Assembly: GCF_002078175.1 (NCBI RefSeq) | Contig: NZ_MWFK01000005.1 | Coordinates: 1-64,000, forward strand | DNA from: Streptomyces sp. M41(2017) | GTDB lineage: Bacteria; Actinomycetota; Actinomycetes; Streptomycetales; Streptomycetaceae | Direction of reading: 5' to 3' | Length of the DNA: 64,000 bases | Part shown: one piece after another, positions 5,795 through 12,204 of the stretch | Layout of the letters: each line of letters starts with the position of its first letter | How positions within the stretch are numbered: position 1 is the stretch's first letter | Program-made: the position numbers and the translations under genes | The notes under the pieces: model-generated | The model's database searches: none | What the model saw: only the letters and a program-made list of their open reading frames with translations | Told to the model about the DNA's origin: nothing

Positions 5795-6661
5795 ATGGAC
5801 TTCCCCGTCGATGTCGCTCTCGCCGAGGCGGTGCCGCGCCTGCCCACGGGGGACGGCTGGTGGTACGAGGTGAAGTTCGACGGGCACAGAGCCGTGATCT
5901 GGCGGGAGGCAGAGACGGTCCGAGCACAGGCCCGGTCCGGGCGGGACGTGACCCGGGCGTGGATGGATCTCGCGGTCGCCGCACTCCACACTCTCCGGCC
6001 GGGCACAGTCCTCGACGGGGAGGCGGTCATCTACAAGGGCGGTCGCGTCGACTTCAGCGCCGCGCAGTCCCGGGCCGCCTCATCCCCGTCGCGCGCCCGG
6101 CAGCTGGCCGCAGAGTGGCCGGCCACCTTCGCCGCGTGGGACATCCTCCGCCACCCCGACCACGGCGACGTCCGAGGCCGCCCGTACACGGAGCGCCGCG
6201 GCCTCCTCCTCGACCTCCTCGAAGACGTTCCGCCACCCATCCAGGTCGTGCCCGCCACCGACGATCCGACGGTGGCGCAGGCCTGGTACGAGACGCTCCA
6301 CGACGTCGGCATCGAGGGAATCGTCGCGAAGCGGGCCGGCAGCCCGTATCGGGCCGGGCGGATCTGGCAGAAGATCAGGCATGCCGACACCGTCGACGCG
6401 CGGGTCATCGGTCATACCGGGCCCGCCGCACGGCCGCGCGCCCTCGTCGTCGAACTCCCCGACACACGGCACCGGCTGTCGCAGGCACTCACCGCGCCGC
6501 TCGCCGCAGCCGTCGCCGCACACATCGCCACATCCGGGCCCGGCCGGCGGAACCGCACCCGGGACCTCGGCAGCTACACCACCGTCGCGCCCGGGCTCAC
6601 CGTCGAAGTGCTGGCCGGCACCACGCGGCACGGGGTCGTCACGGTGACGCGAGTCCGGTGA
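5795..6661 (+). CDS. Stand-alone ATP-dependent DNA ligase (LigD ligase-domain type)
   Basis: This 288-residue protein joins DNA nicks using ATP. Motif I is YEVKFDGHRAV with the adenylated lysine at about residue 27; further motifs are VLDGEAVIY, FAAWDIL, EGIVAKR (motif IV) and WQKIRHADTVDARVIGH (motif V). An OB-like C-terminal part follows (LTVEVLAGTTRHGVVTVTRV). It lacks the polymerase and nuclease domains of full LigD, and no Ku gene is seen nearby. A role in repair or circularisation of the element is inferred. The ATG at 5795 is chosen because the domain begins there. Confidence 0.88.
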   Translation: MDFPVDVALAEAVPRLPTGDGWWYEVKFDGHRAVIWREAETVRAQARSGRDVTRAWMDLAVAALHTLRPGTVLDGEAVIYKGGRVDFSAAQSRAASSPSRARQLAAEWPATFAAWDILRHPDHGDVRGRPYTERRGLLLDLLEDVPPPIQVVPATDDPTVAQAWYETLHDVGIEGIVAKRAGSPYRAGRIWQKIRHADTVDARVIGHTGPAARPRALVVELPDTRHRLSQALTAPLAAAVAAHIATSGPGRRNRTRDLGSYTTVAPGLTVEVLAGTTRHGVVTVTRVR

Positions 6662-6686
6662 GCCACTGCGTGGCGCTAGGCTGAAA

Positions 6687-6727
6687 TAACGATGCCCCGC
6701 CTGCTTGCTTCAGGCGGGGCATCGTTT
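6687..6727. terminator. Strong bidirectional terminator after the ligase gene
   Basis: AACGATGCCCCGCCTG and CAGGCGGGGCATCGTT form a long near-perfect stem with a short CTTGCTT loop, flanked by A and T runs. It lies between converging genes and should work in both directions. Confidence 0.85.
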
Positions 6728-6742
6728 AGTCGTGAGGGCCGG

Positions 6743-6940
6743 TCAGGCGTCGCGGAGGTCGTTGTTGCGGTACGGCCCGTCGGCTGCCATCGACGCGACC
6801 TCGTAAGCACGTCGGGCTTCCGCGGCTCCGAGGGCAAGCTGTTCCGCGATGGCGTGGGCGTCACCAGCGGCCTTTTCCAGGCGGAGCGCCGCGGCATAGA
6901 GGGCGTTGATCAGGTCGGGCGCGGAGTCCGGGGTGGCCAT
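6743..6940 (-). CDS. Small alpha-helical hypothetical protein
   Basis: The 65 residues are almost wholly helical (LINALYAAALRLEKAAGDAH, then AIAEQLALGAAEARRAYEV), suggesting a small helical bundle or dimer. It ends close to the ligase terminator and is preceded by the gene at 6945 with only 4 bases between. Function unknown. Confidence 0.6.
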   Translation of the reverse strand: MATPDSAPDLINALYAAALRLEKAAGDAHAIAEQLALGAAEARRAYEVASMAADGPYRNNDLRDA

Positions 6941-6944
6941 CGGT

Positions 6945-7130
6945 TCAGTCCCGGCCTACGACGATCACCGGCTGGCGCTTGGGGTAGGTGACCTTTTCTC
7001 CACTGGAGTAGGTGACGATGACCATTTGCGCCTGGTCCTCGACCCTGTCAACGAGGTACGGCAGTGGGTCATCCTCGCGGATAACTCGGTCGTTGCGGGT
7101 GAGGCTGTCTGCGGTGGCGATGCTGGTCAT
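6945..7130 (-). CDS. Small hypothetical protein
   Basis: From the ATG at 7130, which follows a GGAGAC ribosome site, this is 61 residues (MTSIATADSLTRNDRV, then QMVIVTYSSGEKVTYPKRQP). A longer version starting at 7169 is possible but would run into the repeated element at 7157. It is divergent from the ribbon-helix-helix gene and may be controlled by it. Confidence 0.55.
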   Translation of the reverse strand: MTSIATADSLTRNDRVIREDDPLPYLVDRVEDQAQMVIVTYSSGEKVTYPKRQPVIVVGRD

Positions 7131-7156
7131 TTCCGTCTCCCCTGCTTGCCATTCGT

Positions 7157-7234
7157 TTCTGTTCAACAAGAATGACGGGCGCAGCGCTCCTTGTCAACTC
7201 GTCACGCCAGATGGATGCTAGATTCTGTTAAACA
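7157..7234. promoter_or_regulatory. Two copies of TTCTGTTMAACA in a divergent control region
   Basis: TTCTGTTCAACA (7157-7168) and TTCTGTTAAACA (7223-7234) flank the region between a leftward small gene and the rightward RHH gene. Direct repeats of this type are typical binding sites of ribbon-helix-helix repressors, so control by the adjacent RHH protein is plausible. Confidence 0.45.
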
Positions 7235-7249
7235 CAAACCGAGGGGGGA

Positions 7250-7441
7250 ATGATGGGACGACCCGCCACCGGGCAGACCAAGGTCATGGGCTTCCGGCCA
7301 CCCAAGCCGCTACGCGACGAGTTCGAGCAGTTGGCCGCAGCCGAGGAGCGCACACCGTCCGACGCCCTCATCGAAGCCATGCACGACTGGGTAAAGAAGA
7401 AGCGACGCGAACGAGAGACGCCCGGTAAGGCTGAGGCGTAG
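7250..7441 (+). CDS. Ribbon-helix-helix (CopG-like) DNA-binding protein
   Basis: The 63-residue protein has the RHH pattern: a short strand (TKVMGFRPP) followed by two helices (PLRDEFEQLAAAEERTPSDA and LIEAMHDWVKKKRR) and a basic tail. CopG/Arc-type dimers insert the strand into the major groove and often repress their own promoter or act as antitoxins. A strong GAGGGGGG ribosome site precedes tandem ATG codons at 7250 and 7253. No toxin gene follows, so a plain repressor is more likely than an antitoxin. Confidence 0.65.
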   Translation: MMGRPATGQTKVMGFRPPKPLRDEFEQLAAAEERTPSDALIEAMHDWVKKKRRERETPGKAEA

Positions 7442-7475
7442 AGCGACTGTCAGACCCGGCGGCGATACTCACCCC

Positions 7476-7661
7476 ATGGCGATCACGATGAAGAACTACG
7501 GCCTCACCTGGACCGAGCCTGACGGTACGAAGCAGGCGTCCGGCGTCAGCTACGACAAGGCCAGCGCCGAGGACCGGAAGAAGCGGCTCATTGCGGCGAA
7601 GTGCACCGACGTCGAGATCGTCGAGGTGAAGCCCGGGGAACGGCTCCAGCCCGCAAGCTGA
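7476..7661 (+). CDS. Small hypothetical protein, possible beta-alpha fold
   Basis: A 61-residue protein (MAITMKNYGLTWTEPDGTKQ, then ASAEDRKKRLIAAKCTDVEI and VEVKPGE). The strand-helix-strand layout is compact. Similar short proteins are frequent in Streptomyces, with no assigned function. It follows the RHH gene by 34 bases and is ended by the hairpin at 7701. Confidence 0.6.
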   Translation: MAITMKNYGLTWTEPDGTKQASGVSYDKASAEDRKKRLIAAKCTDVEIVEVKPGERLQPAS

Positions 7662-7700
7662 CAGCCGCATGGCCTCCCGTGGGGAGCCGGGAGGAGCGGC

Positions 7701-7731
7701 GGGCCCCGCACACGGCAACGCAGCGGGGCCC
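7701..7731 (+). terminator. GC-rich hairpin terminator
   Basis: GGGCCCCGC (7701-7709) and GCGGGGCCC (7723-7731) form a perfect stem after the rightward RHH operon and before the converging XRE gene. Confidence 0.7.
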
Positions 7732-7840
7732 GAACGACATCCCGCCCGGGGGTGGATCGAGAAGCCGCACCACCACCATGCACCCGAACCAGCCACCGCG
7801 ATAGATCACGGCCGGAAACAGGTACACATCGAACCTGCGA

Positions 7841-8203
7841 TCAGTGATCCTTCGCCATGACTCGGACGAGATCGGTCAGCGCCCGTCGCTGGCCATCCGG
7901 CAGCAGGGCCATCATGCTCAGCAAGTCCGCGGCCTCACCGGTGACATTCCACGGCAGGTGCAGGTCAAAGAACTGTGCAGCGGCAGCCTCCCGAAGAGAG
8001 GCCACGTCTACGCGCAGGCCAACCGCCATCCCAGCCAGCGTTGCCGCGCTCGGTGCGACGACGACCTCTCCCGTCTCCAGGCGATGCAGCCAGGCCGACG
8101 ACACCGACGCTCCCGCTTCGGTGCAGGCCGCGGCGAGCGAGTGGTACGAAAGCTTCAACTCGCGACGTCGCGCCTTCACCAGTTCCCGCAGCTCGTCCGC
8201 CAT
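7841..8203 (-). CDS. XRE-family regulator with a short C-terminal extension
   Basis: The 120-residue protein begins with an XRE domain: LVKARRRELKLSYHSLAAAC, then SVSSAWLHRLETGEVVVAPS and ATLAGMAVGLRVDVASLREA. A second, smaller helical region (residues 85-120, LLSMMALLPDGQRRALTDLV) may serve dimerisation or ligand binding. The ATG at 8203 is chosen because the domain starts there. It is divergent from a tiny transcription unit at 8278-8485 that encodes a 14-residue peptide; the XRE protein is the obvious candidate to control that promoter. Confidence 0.8.
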   Translation of the reverse strand: MADELRELVKARRRELKLSYHSLAAACTEAGASVSSAWLHRLETGEVVVAPSAATLAGMAVGLRVDVASLREAAAAQFFDLHLPWNVTGEAADLLSMMALLPDGQRRALTDLVRVMAKDH

Positions 8204-8277
8204 GGCCCTCTCCCTCAAAAGACAGACCCGCCTCGGCAGGGGCGCGAGGCAGGTCCGCAGCAGTCTGGCACGAGGGG

Positions 8278-8307
8278 CTGACAGGCGGGACGGCCTTCGC
8301 CTACCGT
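8278..8307 (+). promoter_or_regulatory. Promoter of the 14-residue peptide unit
   Basis: CTGACA (8278-8283) and TACCGT (8302-8307) are 18 bases apart, a fair match to a Streptomyces housekeeping promoter. Transcription would start near 8313, exactly where the leader hairpin begins. Confidence 0.45.
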
Positions 8308-8311
8308 GATC

Positions 8312-8378
8312 AGGCGGCCACCGTGTTCGCAACCCCCCTTCGGGGCGGGGTCCTTCGGGACGCTCGGTGGCCGCACCT
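8312..8378 (+). promoter_or_regulatory. Structured leader RNA before the short peptide
   Basis: AGGCGGCCACCG (8312-8323) can pair with CGGTGGCCGCACCT (8365-8378), closing a long hairpin. A C-rich run and a G-rich run on either side of TTCG form an inner stem. The structure ends about six bases before the ribosome site GGAGGGG and could control translation, stabilise the RNA, or be the functional product itself. Confidence 0.5.
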
Positions 8379-8393
8379 GACCTTGGAGGGGAC

Positions 8394-8438
8394 GTGAGCG
8401 ACACCACGTGGGGCCTCAGCGACACCGCCTGGGGCTGA
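8394..8438 (+). CDS. 14-residue tandem-repeat peptide MSDTTWGLSDTAWG
   Basis: A GTG at 8394 behind a strong GGAGGGG ribosome site opens a frame of 14 codons encoding two near-identical hexapeptides, SDTTWG and SDTAWG, joined by leucine. A promoter and a leader hairpin precede it and a perfect terminator follows, so it is a complete transcription unit of about 170 bases, divergent from an XRE regulator. I do not recognise it. A peptide signal, a small effector or a regulatory RNA with incidental frame are all possible. There is no signal sequence or membrane segment. Confidence 0.5.
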   Translation: MSDTTWGLSDTAWG

Positions 8439-8450
8439 GCCAGACAGCAC

Positions 8451-8485
8451 AACGCCCCCGCAGCCGGCATGGCTGCGGGGGCGTT
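8451..8485. terminator. Strong bidirectional terminator
   Basis: AACGCCCCCGCAGCC (8451-8465) and GGCTGCGGGGGCGTT (8471-8485) form a 15-bp perfect stem between the rightward peptide unit and the leftward integrase operon. Confidence 0.88.
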
Positions 8486-8492
8486 CGCGCGT

Positions 8493-9065
8493 TCAGAGCC
8501 CGATGTCTTCCGATGCCTTGGCTAGCGGGTTCCAGTAGCGCGCCTGAACCGTGAGGATCGCCGCAGGTGGCCGCTCCCGATATCTCCGGTACGGCCCGGC
8601 GTCCCGGAACGCTTCGGCGGTGTTGCACCTCTGACATAGCAGCCCGCGAACGAGCCCGGTCGCATGGTCGTGGTCCGTGACGAGGGTGGTTGTTGCGGAG
8701 CAAATCGCGCACCTGCTGGCCTGCCACTCTTCGATCACGGCGAGCCCGTGAACGTCCGGATCGGAGTCTCGGAGCGCGACCTCGTTCGGTAGGTCCCAGC
8801 TCCAGCATGCAGGCGCCATTCCCTCAATCCTCCGACGCACCTCTTGCTCCGCAGCTTCAGCGGCTGCCACCTCGCGGTCATATTCGGCGCGCTCCTCCGA
8901 AGTGAGGTGGCGCAGGCAGGAGCGAGGCCGCCCCTCACGCTTCGGTAGGCGCCAATACGCGAGTGGACTCTGCTGGCAGGCGGTTCCCCGCTTGGTGAGC
9001 CGGCCGCAGGGCGGTGGCGACGAGTAGGCAACCGTGTCCACGTCGAACGGGAACTTGTAGGTCAC
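8493..9065 (-). CDS. Endonuclease VII-like nuclease, coupled to integrase
   Basis: The 190-residue protein has a recombination endonuclease VII core at residues 119-150: CAICSATTTLVTDHDHATGL, then VRGLLCQRCN. Two CxxC pairs bind structural zinc, and the DHDH segment belongs to the beta-beta-alpha-Me active site. Such enzymes resolve branched DNA or nick DNA in phages. The N-terminal part has CGRLTKRGTACQQSPL and SCLRHLT, a further cysteine-containing segment. Its GTG start overlaps the integrase stop (GTGA at 9062-9065), so it is translated after the integrase. Confidence 0.85.
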   Translation of the reverse strand: MTYKFPFDVDTVAYSSPPPCGRLTKRGTACQQSPLAYWRLPKREGRPRSCLRHLTSEERAEYDREVAAAEAAEQEVRRRIEGMAPACWSWDLPNEVALRDSDPDVHGLAVIEEWQASRCAICSATTTLVTDHDHATGLVRGLLCQRCNTAEAFRDAGPYRRYRERPPAAILTVQARYWNPLAKASEDIGL

Positions 9066-10219
9066 GGTCCCTCCTTGGATGCTGGGCGAAAGCGATCGGC
9101 GATCCCCCCGAAGAGGGCTTCGGCTGCGTCGACGTGAGCGGCGTTTCGTTGGCCCTTGTTGCGGCGCTTCCAGTAGCCGACGGTGGTGGCGGGGTTGTCG
9201 TGGTCGGCAAACGCCTGGACTTCGGCGAGGTCGACGTGATCGTCGAGCATGTGCGTGATCCGGCTGGCGCGTAGCACGTGCGGGGTGAGCTTCCGGCAGG
9301 ACTTGCACTTGGTAAAGCTGTGCTTCTCCGGCCCGTCGACCTGCGCGCAGGTGAGGACGCGGGCCTTTCGGCCAAGGCGGGTGAGGAGCCGGGCGATGTC
9401 GTGTCGGTCGAGGCGCTGGCCGGCGGAGTCGAGGAGCAGCGCCTTCTCTGTGCGTCCTGCGGTGTGCGCATCGAGGAGTTCGGCGACGGTGACGGGGAGC
9501 GGCAGGATCCGCTCCTTGTGTTCCTTACGGGTGACGTCGAGGTACGAGCGTCGTCCTCGTTCGATCCGGTCGGTGACGTCGGCGGCGCACATCTCGGAGA
9601 CGCGTCCGGCGAGGGTATAGAGGAGCAGGACGATGAGCGCGTCGAACTCGTTCTCCGCTGCCCGAACTACCGCTTGGACCTCGCCGACCTCAAGGACGGG
9701 CGTACTGCGGGAGGTGTTGCCCTTGTCGACCTTGGGCCGGTCGTCTTGGGTGACGGGGTTCCTGGGGAGGTCGATCTTCTCGGCGGCGTAGGTGTGCAGC
9801 GAGGAAAGCGCGTTGAGGTAGCGGCTGATCGTGGTCGGCGGAGTGCCACGGCCTTCCATCCGTAGTCGCCAGGCGCGGATGTGGTCGGCGGTGAAGCAGC
9901 CGAGGGCGAACCGTTCGTGGCCGAGCTCTTGGGCGTACCCGCCCCAGACGCGGCGGATGTCGTCGACGTAGTTGCGTTTGGTCTGGAGGCTGCCGCGGCG
10001 GGTGGAGGATAGCCAGTCCATGACCATGACGAAGGTGTCGGGGGTGACGGCTTCGGCGAGGAGTTCGGCGCGGGGCCGGTAGATGCGCTTCTGCCCTTGG
10101 CGGCCGACTTGGACCATGCCGAGGTCGTCGACGAGCTTGCGGCGGACTTCCTCGAACAGGTCTGAGCCGGGCAGCGCGATCGAGCGCTCGGTGCACTGTG
10201 TGGCGAGCTGGTCGGTCAC
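9062..10219 (-). CDS. Tyrosine recombinase / integrase
   Basis: This 385-residue protein catalyses site-specific recombination. An N-terminal SAM-like arm (residues 60-150, RNYVDDIRRVWGGYAQELG) precedes the catalytic domain with Arg206 (TLAGRVSEM), a lysine in TRKEHKERILPLP, His314 and Arg317 (LTPHVLRAS), His340 (FADHDNP) and the nucleophile Tyr349 (TTVGYW). An insert just before HxxR has three cysteines (C291, KCKSC at 305-308), which is unusual. The GTG start at 10219 lies one base after the stop of the gene upstream. No attachment site or tRNA could be matched nearby. Confidence 0.92.
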   Translation of the reverse strand: MTDQLATQCTERSIALPGSDLFEEVRRKLVDDLGMVQVGRQGQKRIYRPRAELLAEAVTPDTFVMVMDWLSSTRRGSLQTKRNYVDDIRRVWGGYAQELGHERFALGCFTADHIRAWRLRMEGRGTPPTTISRYLNALSSLHTYAAEKIDLPRNPVTQDDRPKVDKGNTSRSTPVLEVGEVQAVVRAAENEFDALIVLLLYTLAGRVSEMCAADVTDRIERGRRSYLDVTRKEHKERILPLPVTVAELLDAHTAGRTEKALLLDSAGQRLDRHDIARLLTRLGRKARVLTCAQVDGPEKHSFTKCKSCRKLTPHVLRASRITHMLDDHVDLAEVQAFADHDNPATTVGYWKRRNKGQRNAAHVDAAEALFGGIADRFRPASKEGP

Positions 10220-10220
10220 G

Positions 10221-10580
10221 TCACTGTCCCGTAGAGACGTGGATGGACTCGCCCGGCCGGTTGGCGGTGATCGGGAAGTCGTAGGCGCCGAGGATGGTGA
10301 CGAGGGCTCCGTGCATTGCCCGCTGCGCTGCCGTGTAGCGCGCTCGCACCTCCTTGCCGCCTTCATCTTCGAAAGCGATGGCGAGTCGGTCGTGGACCTC
10401 CCAGCGGACCAGGATGCAGCCGAGAGTCATGTCGGCGGTGACTGCCGCGCCTCCCGGGTCGTTTCCGTCGGCGCTCGGATCGGCGTCCATGTTCAGGAGG
10501 TTGATCCCGGCGTCGACAAGGGCGGCCCGCACGGCGTCTTCCAGGTCGATCAGAGCAGGCGTGCACTGAGGCTGAGTCAT
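10221..10580 (-). CDS. Hypothetical protein upstream of the integrase
   Basis: This 119-residue acidic protein (ALIDLEDAVRAALVDAGINL, then TLGCILVRWEVHDRLAIAFE and ALVTILGAYDFPITANR) has an alternating strand-helix composition. It stops one base before the integrase start, so it is almost certainly co-transcribed. It does not look like a winged-helix excisionase. The promoter region just upstream carries a large inverted repeat. Function unknown. Confidence 0.6.
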   Translation of the reverse strand: MTQPQCTPALIDLEDAVRAALVDAGINLLNMDADPSADGNDPGGAAVTADMTLGCILVRWEVHDRLAIAFEDEGGKEVRARYTAAQRAMHGALVTILGAYDFPITANRPGESIHVSTGQ

Positions 10581-10589
10581 AGTCAAATG

Positions 10590-10618
10590 CTAGCGCATAA
10601 GGGAACGTTATGCGCTAG
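10590..10618. promoter_or_regulatory. Inverted repeat with 11-bp perfect arms in the integrase control region
   Basis: CTAGCGCATAA and TTATGCGCTAG are separated by GGGAACG. The repeat lies between the divergent starts of the integrase operon (10580) and the small rightward gene (10645), where an operator is expected. Its elements TAGCGC and CATAA both recur, rearranged, in the repeat at 60491-60517. Confidence 0.6.
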
Positions 10619-10644
10619 GCTGCCGTCTCGACTAAGGGGGATGA

Positions 10645-10824
10645 ATGAGGATTGATCAAGCGATCGACGAAGTGCTGGACGCGATCGGCGACGACCCGGA
10701 GTATGCCGAAGCCCGCCGCGAGCTGGACGCGGCATCCGACGCGCTACGCACCGGCACCACAGCCGAGGCGCACTCCCACCTCGTCACCGCGAATCGCCTC
10801 CTGGCTGAGGCTTGCCCAATTTAA
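10645..10824 (+). CDS. 59-residue helical protein divergent from the integrase operon
   Basis: The gene starts at the second of two closely spaced ATG codons behind AAGGGGGATG. The product is acidic and helical (MRIDQAIDEVLDAIGDDPEY, then ELDAASDALRTGTTAEAHSH and NRLLAEACPI). It is followed by a strong terminator, so it forms its own transcript. Its position opposite the integrase operon, sharing the inverted repeat, suggests a regulatory link, but no DNA-binding motif is visible. Confidence 0.6.
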   Translation: MRIDQAIDEVLDAIGDDPEYAEARRELDAASDALRTGTTAEAHSHLVTANRLLAEACPI

Positions 10825-10840
10825 TGCCGCACAGACGGAT

Positions 10841-10877
10841 CGCCCCCGCCCGCCTGCCGAAGCAGGGGGCGGGGGCG
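10841..10877. terminator. Strong hairpin terminator
   Basis: CGCCCCCGCC and GGCGGGGGCG pair around a loop that itself has CCTGC/GCAGG pairing. It separates the small rightward gene from the end of the long leftward late operon. Confidence 0.85.
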
Positions 10878-10881
10878 TTCG

Positions 10882-11040
10882 TCACCCACTCTCGGGCGGG
10901 TAGTCGGGTTCGAGGAACGGGCTGATCGACGGTGCCGGCGTCGGCTGCTCGTCGAGGCGGCCCATCTCTTCGAGGGTGTCCGCGTCCGCCGCGGCATCGT
11001 CGCGGCGGGGCCGCATCGGGATCGGCTCAGGCTGGGGCAT
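10882..11040 (-). CDS. 52-residue acidic protein at the end of the late operon
   Basis: A short protein (MPQPEPIPMRPRRDDAAADA, then TLEEMGRLDEQPTPAPSISP) that is Pro- and acid-rich and likely disordered. It lies 14 bases after the coiled-coil membrane gene and just before the terminator, so it is the last gene of the leftward structural operon. No family recognised. Confidence 0.5.
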   Translation of the reverse strand: MPQPEPIPMRPRRDDAAADADTLEEMGRLDEQPTPAPSISPFLEPDYPPESG

Positions 11041-11054
11041 TCGCACTCCAGTTC

Positions 11055-11408
11055 TTACACGTCGATGGAGTCGAGGTAGGGCCGGGCCCGTTCCGGGATC
11101 GGCCGCGGCAGCGGCGGTTCGAGCCCCGACTTGCGGATGTAGGACACGAGTCTGCGCCGGTCCACGACCAGCCAGGAAATCGCGGCACCCTGCCCGGTGA
11201 TCTGCTCCTGCTTCACGACAGAGTCCGATTCGAGTTCACTGATCCGGCTCCCCTGGCGGCCGATCTCCTTCTCCATACGGTCGGTGACCGCGGTGAAGTC
11301 ATCCCGCTTCTCCTGCCGCTTCGTCCGACGTGCGGACCGCGCGGAGACGACGCCGCCAGCTGCCGCGACCACCGCCATCCCCGCCTGAACCCAGGTGTCT
11401 ACGCCCAT
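11055..11408 (-). CDS. Membrane-anchored coiled-coil protein of the lysis region
   Basis: The 117 residues start with one hydrophobic helix (WVQAGMAVVAAAGGVVSARS, residues 5-25), then a charged coiled coil (TAVTDRMEKEIGRQGSRISE, to about residue 75) and a basic tail. It lies in the lysis block, overlapping the stop of the upstream membrane protein (TAATG). This layout resembles small phage holin-accessory or spanin-like proteins; Streptomyces has no outer membrane, so a holin-associated role is the better guess. Confidence 0.6.
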   Translation of the reverse strand: MGVDTWVQAGMAVVAAAGGVVSARSARRTKRQEKRDDFTAVTDRMEKEIGRQGSRISELESDSVVKQEQITGQGAAISWLVVDRRRLVSYIRKSGLEPPLPRPIPERARPYLDSIDV

Positions 11409-11833
11409 TACTCGACTCGCACTCTCTTCACGCGGGGCGGCTCGCGCCATCCCGCTACAACCAGCACGGGAACGGCGATCGCAGTCCACACCGAGGCGGC
11501 GACCCAGCCTCTGGGGAAGTCGCCCTGCAGCCATGCGGTCAGATAGGACAGCATCCACGGCAGCACGATCAGCGGCAGCACCAGGAAGCCGACCCAGTCG
11601 GCGCCCTGGGGAAGCCAGGCCGAGATGACGCCGGCGAGTCCTGCCGCAATCCACAGCCAGCCCCACACGTGCAGCGACATGATCTGCGTGGCGAGGGTCA
11701 GGCCGCGTTGGTCGGGCTGCGGGGAGACGAGTTGCGCGTACCCGTACAGCGTCCACACGGTTCCGTAGGGCAGCAAGAAAGCCCCTCGACGGCCAAGCAC
11801 CTTGCTCAGCCGTCGGGCGGCACGACGGTGCAT
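11408..11833 (-). CDS. Four-helix membrane protein of the lysis region
   Basis: This 141-residue protein has about four membrane segments: FLLPYGTVWTLYGYAQLV, HVWGWLWIAAGLAGVISAWL, WVGFLVLPLIVLPWMLSYLT and SVWTAIAVPVLVVAGW, with a basic N-terminus. It lies between two further small membrane proteins directly behind the endolysin, so it probably belongs to the lysis system; similar proteins are common in actinophages beside the holin. An unrelated membrane function cannot be excluded. Confidence 0.6.
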   Translation of the reverse strand: MHRRAARRLSKVLGRRGAFLLPYGTVWTLYGYAQLVSPQPDQRGLTLATQIMSLHVWGWLWIAAGLAGVISAWLPQGADWVGFLVLPLIVLPWMLSYLTAWLQGDFPRGWVAASVWTAIAVPVLVVAGWREPPRVKRVRVE

Positions 11834-12202
11834 CTACACCACCGTCGGGCTGGTGCCGACCGAGGCGGGTGCCGCCGGGCTGGACGGGGAGACCTGAGCT
11901 CGGGTCAGGAGGGTGAGCGTTGCCAGGACGACCGTGTTGATCGCGCCGACCGTCGACTGCGACACGTCGTAGCCGAGGGTTCCGACCAGGACAGCGCCCG
12001 CGGCGACGATCGCTGTGAAGGCCTGCGGGGCGATCGGGCGGGTCATGGCCGCGGCGATACCGCCGAGGATCGCGGAGACGGCCGCGACGATGGCGCCAGC
12101 GGTCTCGGCGGACAGGCTGGTGACGCCGAGGCTGACGATCAGGCCGAGCACGGCAGACAGCGTGTTCAGAACCACGACCGGTTCCTTGCCGAAGATTCTC
12201 AC
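11834..12202 (-). CDS. Putative holin
   Basis: The 122-residue protein from the GTG at 12202 has three hydrophobic stretches (LNTLSAVLGLIVSLGVTSL, AGAIVAAVSAILGGIAAAM, FTAIVAAGAVLVGTLGY) and a Ser/Pro-rich C-terminus. It lies 2 bases after the amidase stop. Size, membrane profile and position beside the endolysin fit a holin that opens the membrane to let the endolysin reach the cell wall. The start overlaps no other gene and is supported by the reading frame beginning MRIFGKEP. Confidence 0.7.
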   Translation of the reverse strand: MRIFGKEPVVVLNTLSAVLGLIVSLGVTSLSAETAGAIVAAVSAILGGIAAAMTRPIAPQAFTAIVAAGAVLVGTLGYDVSQSTVGAINTVVLATLTLLTRAQVSPSSPAAPASVGTSPTVV

Positions 12203-12204
12203 GT

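Noticed and set aside
5017..6030. Long minus-strand frame that spans the DUF6233 and ligase genes
   Set aside because: Only its last 112 codons (5017-5355) look like protein; the rest is the complement of the ligase gene.
8900..10640. Attachment site next to the integrase
   Set aside because: I looked for a tRNA 3' end or a repeated core near the integrase and found no convincing match within the window.
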